Source of the DNA: Caenorhabditis remanei
Taxonomy: Eukaryota > Nematoda > Chromadorea > Rhabditida > Rhabditidae
DNA length: 64,000 nt
Assembly: GCF_010183535.1 (NCBI RefSeq)
Contig: NC_071329.1
Span: forward strand, 4,960,001-5,024,000
Direction: 5' to 3'
The position numbers were made by a program, and so were the translations under genes. Below, one piece after another: positions 56,901 through 64,000 of the stretch. Each line of letters opens with the position of its first letter. Within the stretch, counting starts at the first letter, position 1. The notes beneath the pieces were generated by a model. The model searched no databases and was not told where the DNA came from. It worked only from the letters and a program-made list of their open reading frames with translations.

Positions 56901-57033
56901 CTCCGCCTCAATTGTTTCGGATCTTCGGACACTCAATGATGAGGCGAGAATTGTGGCAAAACAACAGATTATGTTGTTGCTTGACACGGCTCCGCCCCCT
57001 ATTTCGACGACGCCCGCACCCAATTATATGTGA
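50953..57033 (+). CDS. Protein with two MADF domains, six exons, 414 residues
   Basis: Exons are 50953-51038, 53072-53687, 55102-55180, 55825-55908, 55992-56097 and 56760-57033 (TGA). All phases agree. MADF 1 is at about residues 40-130 (LRLIEAVRHSRCLFDNTD, VWQRLVSILNF, SARWKQLRDKYGKEKRK, WQYFKHLHFLDP). MADF 2 is at about 145-230 (LIQEVQRHPCLYDVRDPKYR, QAWGMIIEKL, YKQWKKHRDRYVREKRRL). MADF is a Myb/SANT-like DNA-binding fold. The tail is acidic, then ends in a helix LNDEARIVAKQQIMLLLDTA, which could be a BESS-like interaction motif; this is uncertain. It is probably a nuclear transcription regulator. The acceptor CATTTACAG (ends 50945) lies just before the ATG. Two MITEs lie in introns 1 and 5; the latter's target duplication forms part of the exon 6 polypyrimidine tract. 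Confidence 0.9.
51856..52217. mobile_element. hAT-like MITE (CAGACTTGTCA family), intact copy
   Basis: CAGACTTGTCAAAAATCGGG to GACAAGTCTG, flanked by the exact 8-mer TAAAAGAT at 51848-51855 and 52218-52225. It is the reference for the split copy at 6509-9361. It lies in intron 1 of the MADF gene. Confidence 0.92.
52385..53005. mobile_element. Foldback element with TCCGGATTCCGG arms
   Basis: Arms starting AGTTGTCCGGATTCCGG and ending inverted CCGGATTCCGGACAACT enclose a second palindrome around 52700. A shorter relative is at about 47555-47695. It is in intron 1 of the MADF gene. Confidence 0.75.
53772..53935 (+). repeat. GCGGCGAAATTGCAAAAATGGGCGGAG foldback unit, copy 1
   Basis: A roughly 160-bp unit: GCGGCGAAATTGCAAAAATG, then GGCGGAGTCGCAGTAAAACA, a GTTTGAACCCGATTAGTG core and GGCTCCGCCCACATTTAGGC. 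Close copies are at 54350-54500 (same strand), and 57500-57680 and 61756-61920 (opposite strand). Confidence 0.8.
54350..54500 (+). repeat. GCGGCGAAATTGC foldback unit, copy 2
   Basis: It has the same order of blocks as 53772-53935, including GTTTGAACCCGATTAGTGAG. It is in intron 2 of the MADF gene, which also holds at least ten single CCACGCCCC or CTCCGCCC words. Confidence 0.8.
56386..56744. mobile_element. hAT-like foldback MITE (CATACTTGCAAACC family), copy 3
   Basis: CATACTTGCAAACCGGGCC to GGCCCGGTTTGCAACTATG, flanked by the exact 8-mer ATTTTTTC at 56378-56385 and 56745-56752. It ends 15 bases before exon 6 of the MADF gene. Confidence 0.92.
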
Positions 57034-58125
57034 CGACGACACCCTTTTTTGGATCTCTTTTTGATATGTTCTCTAGGCTCCGCCCACTTTTGCAATTTTG
57101 CCGCATTGTTGATTGTTACCCGAAAAATCTGATGTTCATATCCCAAAGACTGGAAAATTTGGCTTTTTTACAATTTTTTGAGTGAAAAATCGCGAAAATT
57201 GACCCTCGAAAACGACTCCGCCCACTTTTGCAATTTCGCCACTTTCGACGGGTTTTTTCTTCATTTTTGGGGATTTTGGCCGTTAAAAATCACATTTTCA
57301 TAGCTTTTTTCTCATTTTCCCAAGCTTTTTGAGTGAAAAATCGACCAAAAACCCCTCGAAAAACAGAAAAATCTGATTTTTATTGCCCAAATAATGAAAA
57401 AGTGGATTTTTTGACAATTTTTAACGATTTTTTCTTGAAAATTCCCTGAAAATCTTATTTTTCTGTTTTCCCTAGTTTTTTTGAGTGAAAAATCACTCTG
57501 TGCGGCAAAATTGCAAAAGTGGGCGTGGCCTAATTGTGGGCGGAGCCTTCACACTTCTTCTTCTATTTCACTTTTTCTCACTAATCGGGTTCTAACGACA
57601 CGCCCCCTTTCTCTTATTATGTGCATTTTCTGTTCTGTTTTACTGTGACTCCGCCCATTTTTTGCAATTTCGCCGCATGATTTTTGAAAATTGAGATTTT
57701 TTGAGTTTTTTGATGATTTTCATCGAAAAAGCACGAAAAATTGACCAAAAATCGTCGTTTTCGCTTCAAAAAATGCTGAAAATGCTAATTTTCGATTTAA
57801 AACCAAAGAAAACAAACCGTGCGGCAAAATTGCAAAACGTGGGCGTGGCCTAATATGTCTCAAAATTTGTAAATTTTTCAACGAAAAAATCAATTTTTAA
57901 TTCACTTTTTCCATTTCCATCCCAATTCATTCAATGAATGATTTTCTTTGAAATTTCACCTTTTTTCTTCTGATTTATTTTGATTTTTTGAGGTTTAAAA
58001 CCCTCTAAATGTATATTTTTGTTTCAGATTCCTTTCTTTGAATTTGAATTTGAATTTCAGATCAATTTCAGACTATCTATATATATAACTACTACTACTT
58101 GTAATACCACTTCTAATCAGAGCAC
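57034..58125. other. Intergenic region between MADF gene and athp-2
   Basis: It holds the inverted foldback unit 57500-57680 (GTGCGGCAAAATTGCAAAAG) plus further single GGCTCCGCCCAC and GGGCGTGGCC words, then T-rich DNA. No gene seen. Confidence 0.5.
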
Positions 58126-61100
58126 ATGCCGTTGCTCAACAAGCAACCATTCATCCCTCGACCAGTTCCAGACGGAACGACACGTGAAACGAGACTATGG
58201 CATTGTAAACCGACTGGAGAGTTCTTCGCCAGTCATGAGTGAGTTTTAGATTCAAAAAACTAGCGAAATTTCAGTCCGAAAAATGCTGAAAAAAAAGGTT
58301 TTTCTAACAAAATTGGCAAAAATTTCTATGAAAATACTCAAAAACGTGAATTTTTAGATGTAAAATGTCTAAAAATGGCTGAAAATCGTAATTTTTCATC
58401 AATTTTTAGGTGTTATGTGGCTAAAATTAGCTGAATTTGGCTGAAAATCGCAGTTTAATTGATTTTTGGAGGAAAAAAATGACTAAAATTAACTGAATTT
58501 TGCTGAAAATCGTATTTTTCATCGATTTTTAGATGAAAAAGTCTGAAATTAGCTGAAAATCCCGGTTTTTAAACGATTTTCAGGTGAAACATGTCTGGAA
58601 CGTTTTTTCACTCAAAATGTCTAATTTTTTACTATTTTTAAAAAACCTATTTGGGGATCTCTTTCAACCCAAAAAACCACTTTTCTACCTTAAAATCATC
58701 AAAATTTCTCATTTTCCAACAGGAAATTGGCTAAAATTCGTCATTTTTCACCCAAAATGTCATCGGTCAAAATTGGAAAAAAATTTCTATGAAAATACTC
58801 AAAAAACACTAGTTTTCTTTCCGAAAAATGCTGAAAACCGTGGTTTCCTAACGATTTTTAGGTGAAACATGTCTGGAACGAGCTGAAAATCGTCGTTTTT
58901 TTAACGATTTTTTGAGGGGAAATTTTTTTTTTCATTTTGGAACTTTTCGGGAGCCGAAAATTCACAATTTTTGGATCTCTTTCAACCAGAAAACTACTTG
59001 AAAATCGTTAAAATGTCTCATTTTTCAACTAAAAACACGCTGGTTCTAGCTGAAAATTGGCTGAAATTCGTCATTTTTGAGCCAAAAGGTCTAATTTTCT
59101 ACTATTTTTGTCTCTTTCAACCCAAGAAACCACTTTTCTACCTTAAAATCATCAAAATTTCTCATTTTCCAACAGGAAATTGGCTAAAATTCGTCATTTT
59201 TCACTCAAAAAGTCTACTATTTCCATTTAAAACCACTCAAAAATATCAATTTTCTCTGCAGAGACTTCTTCAAACGAATGATTCTGCTCAATACGACATC
59301 ATGGTCATGTTCAATGACTCGAAAGTCGAATCTCACGTACTTCGAAGCGGTTCAATCAGAGAAAGAGGCGGAGAAAGAGTTGATAGAATTCCCTGAATCT
59401 CTGGAATTGCCGATTCTCTTCATCACTCATAAATACACGAATCGAGGACGATTCGAAGAGCTCGTCAACGACATTTATCACATTATGAAGGATCGATTTT
59501 TCATGAATGAAGAGGTTACTTTCAATGAGAAGACACGCAAATTGACGGCCCGAATTGTGACGTCTTACTGTACTCAACAACAGATTTTGGATGCGAATGG
59601 AATGGAAGTGGAGATTGGACACGAGATAAAAGAGCCATTGTTACCGGGTGCTGATAGTTATAGATATACGATTGAGATACTTGAACAGGGATTGTCGGAA
59701 GGGGACAAGTTTCGAGAGCACATCTCGAATGAGAAGTTGTTGTGAGTTTGATGAGGGAAGAGATTCAGTTGAAAGATAAAACTGATTTATAGACTTCTGG
59801 AATTTCAGAAAATCCAGAAGAAACAGATCAAAATGTTCTGAAACTCTAAATTCTCAGAATCTTAGAATCTAGAAAATGAGCAGATCTCGAATGAGAAGTT
59901 GTTGTGAGTTTGATGAGGGGCTGGCGTGACGTTTGACGCGTTTTTGGAAGTCGGGAGTAGTCGGGGAAGTTATAATGAATAGGAGCAGCTGGAGTGCCTT
60001 TGACGCGTTTTTCAAATTTCAAATTTCTGCTGAAATTGTCTCAAATTAGTAACAGAAATAGTAATTTTCCGATTTTTTCTGAATTTTTTCGAATTTTGTG
60101 CTCAAAACTAGACATGGAGGCAAATTCAAAATTTTTCAATTCGATGTTTCGTTGTCCCATTTTGATACGTAGCTTAATCGACTACTTTTTGAGTCGATTT
60201 ATGTCAGTTTTCCCGTATTTTTGGTCAGTTTTCCGACCGCTAAAAATGAAAACTGATTTAATGGCTTCTGGAATTTCAGAAAACCCAGAGGAATAGCCTT
60301 TATGAATCAAAAATTTCAACAGATCACAATTTTCTGAAACTCTAAATTCTCAGAAATCTAGAATTTTAATGAATCTGGATCACATAATTTCGGAAATGGT
60401 TCAAATTCCCTATGACTTCAAAGCTGACGTCGTGAGGATTCTGAATCTGTTTCCAAAATGGTTCTACGATCAAAATGAACTTCTAGAAACTTTTATAGAT
60501 TTCTTTGACTTCTAGAAGGGTTTATCGCGAAATTGAGTATCGTATTGTGGCAAATGTGCTCTACTGATAATTTGATGTGAATTCTGTTGTTTTTCGATGA
60601 AAAATAACAAAATTTATACTAAATTACCGGTAGACCCATTTAGTCACGCGTAGGCGGAAGCTATGCCCAAATTTTGATTTTTCTTTGTCATTTTTAAGTT
60701 TAAATGTTGGAAAATCTAGATTTAAGCCAGGTTTTAAAAAAAAAAGAAATTGATAGTTTCAACCATTTTCTCCGAATGATTCTTAGTAGGGAATGTTCCA
60801 GGCGTAACTTGGCCTTTCAAATTGGCTCATATTCTGTAAGGTACTTCTAAACACGCTGATTCCGAATATGTGATCCAATTTTGCAGAACGCTTCACTGAA
60901 CTGAGATATATGCATTTTAAGTCATTTCTAGTGCAAAAATCGCATTTTTCTTCAAGAGGCTGAAAATCAATTTTAGACTCAATTTTTCTAATTTTTTTCT
61001 GTGTAATACGTTTGAATTGAGGTTGAAAAAGCACATTAGAAACTTTTTCTAGTAAAAACAGTTTTCAGGAAAATAATTGTATCACTTTCATTTTTGGCAT

Positions 61101-62954
61101 TCGATTAAATGCATATATCTCAGTTCAGTGAAGCGTTCTGCAAAATTGGATCACATATTCGGAATCAGCGTGTTCAGAAGTACCTTACAGAATACGAGCT
61201 AATTTGAAAGGCGAAGTTACGTCTGGAACATTCCCTAGTTAGTGTGAAAGAAAATTGAAAAAATTTAGAAAAAAAAATGAAAAAGGGTCATTTTTTGAAG
61301 CCAGGCCTTGAAAATTTTCTAGCGGTCCGGCCCGGTCCAAGCCTAGACAAATATGCTCACATTCCCAAATTCCAGCCGCTCGAAAAACGTGGGCGCCCGT
61401 CAAAAGATCCGTCTCTTCCTCAAAAACTCGTGTCACCTCCCACCCGACGGTGATCGATACACAATTCGTGAGTGTTTCATTCCGAAAGTCGAGTCCTTAT
61501 GGTGGTCCGATGTGATGTCCGGTTCGGAGCCGATGTGTCCACAGACGCCCGTCCTTCAGAGAGGACGAATTCCGAATATGTTGAAGAATGGTGAAGACGT
61601 TGGAGGAGGAGCAGGAGGAGCTGGAGAGAGGAAGGAGCGCACACCGAAACGAGAGAAGAGAGATCCCAGTGCTCGTGAGTTTCAGAAAAAGGGGCGTGGT
61701 CTAAGCCCACTATTAATAGTTTTTTTCCCGAGTTTTTTGAGTGAAAAATCACTCTGTGCGGCAATATTGCAAAACGTGGGCGTGGCCTAATTGTGGGCGG
61801 AGCCTTCTCACTTCTTCTATTTCACTTTTTCTCACTAATCGGGTTCAGACGACACGCCCCCTCTGCTCTCTTATTATGTGCATTTCTGTGACTCCGCCCA
61901 TATTTGCTATTTCGCGGCATTATTTCGATTTTCAACAGAAAAACGCGAAAAATTGATCAAAAAGCGCAATTTTCGCTTTAATAAGTGCTGAAAAGTTTGA
62001 TGAAAAAGGGTCGTGGTCAAAGCGGCCACGCCCACTTTTACACTTTTTTTGAAAAAAGAAATGACACGATTCTAATCTCTAGTTTAGAATAAGATCCAGA
62101 ATAGGCTCCGCCCACTAAAAGCTAATAGGCGTGGCTTAACAGCGAGGCCACGCCCACTTCATTTTTGATCTACCATAGAAATAAAAATGTTTTACTATAA
62201 GAAGACGAAAATAGGCTCCGCCCACTTTTCAAGAATTTGAGACAGTTGTGTTTTAAGCTCCGCCCACAATTAGACCACGCCCACATTTCAAAACGAAAAA
62301 TGAGCTTCAAAGTTAGTCTTCCAAAATTAACCCGTATTTATGAGAAGTGGGCGGAGCTTGTATGCGATAAGTTTTGAGAGAAAATCGCAAAAGGGGCGTG
62401 GCCTATAGGGGGAGGGGTCTAGAGACACAAAAAAAACGTTTTCATAATGGGCGGGGCTTGTTTAAACAGAACACTTACAAAAATGGGCGTGTCGTAGCGT
62501 TCCAAAACCGAATCGTATTCGTGAGAAGTGGGCGGAGCTTTCTGCACAAAAAGGGGGGCGTGGCCTTACCTATCGATTTCCAGCACCACGTCCACGTGGC
62601 CGCCCACCAAAGACACCGGAACAGAGAGCACTCGCTCAACAAGAAAAGAAACAAAGGAAACGAGCGGAAGCTCCGCCCCCAGGACCGGATGATTTCGATC
62701 TGACGAGCAGCGGAGCGCTAACATACCACGGACATCCGATGACGTCATCATCGTCTTCTCCTGCGAAGAAGAAAATTCGACGATCGAGTACGTCGAAAAA
62801 TGAGAAAAAGAAGGCGAAAATTATCGAGCAACAAGGAGATTTGGATTTCTATTTCACTGAAGCGAGACGACTTGGAATCGATGTGACTGGACTGGAACAG
62901 GACGAGAAATTGTTGAGTCCGAAGAAGGTGGCCGAGTTTAAGATGAGGGTTAAG
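58126..62954 (+). CDS. athp-2: ACF1/BAZ1A-like chromatin remodelling subunit, 5' part (at least four exons, right-truncated by the window)
   Basis: Exons are 58126-58238, 59262-59741, 61376-61674 and 62584-62954, with matching phases; 421 residues are visible. The start MPLLNKQPFIPRPVPDG and the block DFFKRMILLNTTSWSCSMTR..LTYFEAVQSEK..FPESLELPILFITH are the WAC domain of ACF1/WSTF (about residues 1-130). RSKNVGARQKIRLFLKNSC matches the next ACF1 segment. A PRPRGRPPKTP AT-hook follows near residue 300, then a lysine-rich stretch. ACF1 partners the ISWI ATPase to space nucleosomes; the DDT, PHD and bromodomain parts would lie beyond the window. In C. elegans the homologue is athp-2. The last donor GTAGGA (62955) shows that the gene continues. 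An acceptor ATCAG (ends 58120) precedes the ATG. Confidence 0.9.
59876..59919 (+). repeat. Duplicate of the athp-2 exon 2 end with its donor
   Basis: GAGCAGATCTCGAATGAGAA through GTGAGTTTGATGAGGG copies 59716-59758, with one or two changes, in the following intron. Confidence 0.8.
60786..61239. mobile_element. Foldback element in intron 2 of athp-2
   Basis: AGGGAATGTTCCAGGCGTAA and its inverse TTACGTCTGGAACATTCCCT end two arms of about 150 bp that pair through CGCTGATTCCGAATATGTGA. It is distantly related in layout to the 29166-29758 element. Confidence 0.75.
61675..62583. repeat. athp-2 intron 3, packed with GGGCGGAGC/GGCCACGCCC motifs
   Basis: It has about twenty motif occurrences on both strands, plus the inverted foldback unit at 61756-61920. 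The frame 62374-62703 is an artefact of them. Confidence 0.7.
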
Positions 62955-63329
62955 GTAGGATTTTGGCGGAAAATTGAGAAAAAATACACGAGAAAATGGA
63001 CATTTTGAATACCAAAAACTCAAAAAAATCAAGATTTTTGAGCCTAAAACCATGATTACGTGAAAAAATTTGAGATTTTCATCGCAAATTGCAGATTTTC
63101 AGTCAAAACCCGTTTTCGAATACCTAGTTTCAAAAATTTCGAATAAAACTAATATCCCTGGAAAGCTGAAGACGTGGGGACTCTGAATCTGTATTCGGAA
63201 TTCGAGAAATGTTGAAATAAAGTTCATTTTTAACGAAAACACTCCAAAAATGGGGGTTTCTGTGCTCCAAACATCTTTAATTTCAGTGGTTTTTCTTGAT
63301 TTTTCGAAAACAAAACGGAAAAAAAGATT

Positions 63330-63419
63330 CGCGGTGGGTGGGATTCGAACCCACGATCCGGGGGTTGAACCGGAATGGAATTGGCAAATTCCACGCCTTA
63401 ACCACTCGGCCACCACCGC
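63330..63419 (-). tRNA. Serine-type tRNA with long variable arm and eight-base anticodon loop, copy B
   Basis: It is 90 nt with acceptor GCGGTGG/CCACCGC and G73, a D arm GCCGAGTGGTTAAGGC and an anticodon stem TGGAA/TTCCA around TTTGCCAA. The variable arm is TCCGG/CCGGA and the T arm GTGGG-TTCGAAT-CCCAC. All stems are perfect. A and B boxes are intact, so transcription by polymerase III is plausible. Confidence 0.85.
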
Positions 63420-63731
63420 ATCGATTCTGAATTTATGGGAAGTTGCCTAAAAACTTGATTACGTTTTTTTTCGAAAAAAAAAATCAAATGTTTACCAACT
63501 TGTACTCAAAACCCGTTTTCAATCACCTAAATTCGAAAATTTTGAATAAAACTGATATATCTGAAAAGCTGAAGACGTGGGGGCTCTGAATCTGTAATCA
63601 GAATTGGAGAAATGTCAAATTGGATGGCAATTTGAACGAAAAAACTTCAAAAAAAGAGGTTTCTGTGCTCAAAATACCTTTAAATTCAGTGATTTTTCAT
63701 GATTTTCCTCTAAAAAACGAAAAAAAAGATT

Positions 63732-63821
63732 CGCGGTGGGTGGGATTCGAACCCACGATCCGGGGATCGAACCGGAATGGAATTGGCAAATTCCACGCCT
63801 TAACCACTCGGCCACCACCGC
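63732..63821 (-). tRNA. Serine-type tRNA with long variable arm and eight-base anticodon loop, copy C
   Basis: It is the same as copy B except in the variable-arm loop (TTCGATCC). Copies B and C lie in a tandem duplication of about 400 bp: flanks AAAGCTGAAGACGTGGGG at 63159 and 63568 match. Copy C is one arm of a palindrome with copy D. Confidence 0.85.
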
Positions 63822-63962
63822 ATCGATTCTGAATCTATGGGAAGTTGCTTATGGGAAGACGGACTGTAGAGGTGTTACCACTCTAAGGTGTCCCAGGGAT
63901 CATTCCCAAAGGGCCGCCTGTCCGTCTTCCCATAAGCAACTTCCCATAGATTCAGAATCGAT

Positions 63963-64000
63963 GCGGTGGTGGCCGAGTGGTTAAGGCGTGGAATTTGCCA
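63963..64000 (+). tRNA. Serine-type tRNA, copy D (cut by the window end)
   Basis: The first 38 bases match copies B and C to the middle of the anticodon loop (GGAATTTGCCA). It is on the opposite strand to copy C. The two face away from a palindromic spacer whose arms are 63822-63865 and about 63920-63962. Confidence 0.8.

Noticed and set aside
61353..61790. Independent 145-residue gene
   Set aside because: Its first 100 codons are exon 3 of athp-2 in the same frame; the rest is intron.

Overview
This window looks like nuclear DNA from a Caenorhabditis-type nematode. Introns have GTAAGT/GTGAGT donors and TTTCAG-type acceptors, several genes have a trans-splice-like acceptor a few bases before the ATG, TTAGGC words occur, and the conserved genes are close matches to known worm genes. 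Three of them (mog-2/U2A', pfd-2, athp-2) are, from memory, neighbours on C. elegans chromosome II (H20J04 clone). I cannot name the species.

The window has two halves. Positions 1 to about 35,300 are accessory and repeat-dominated. They hold a tandem cluster of an unrecognised four-exon gene family (left-edge remnant, gene 1 at 1403-3760, exon relic at 5209-5337, gene 2 at 10087-16454), a frameshifted tyrosine recombinase, a Helitron nested in a hAT MITE, large palindromes, a LINE 3' end, an unknown two-exon gene, an F-box gene whose 51-nt intron was blown up to about 4.3 kb by a TTAA-flanked insertion carrying a Merlin transposase, and a multi-pass membrane protein gene broken in a coding exon by a young LTR element. 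That LTR element is itself broken by a mariner-type element.

Positions 35,786 to 64,000 form a conserved block, all on the plus strand: TMEM222-like, mog-2, prefoldin 2, a DDX49/Dbp8-type helicase, a double-MADF protein and the start of athp-2 (ACF1/BAZ1A-like), which runs off the right edge. Close spacing and acceptor sites at the start codons suggest at least partial operon organisation. Here repeats are confined to introns and intergenic DNA. They include MITEs, low-complexity AAAATCGATTTT-like text, and a dense family of GGGCGGAGC/GGCCACGCCC motifs.

Four copies of an unusual serine-type tRNA with a long variable arm occur on the right: one in the prefoldin intron and three near the right edge. 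They appear to have an eight-base anticodon loop containing GCC. Gene models below were assembled by hand from splice signals, reading-frame phase and homology. Phase agrees across every junction of the main models.
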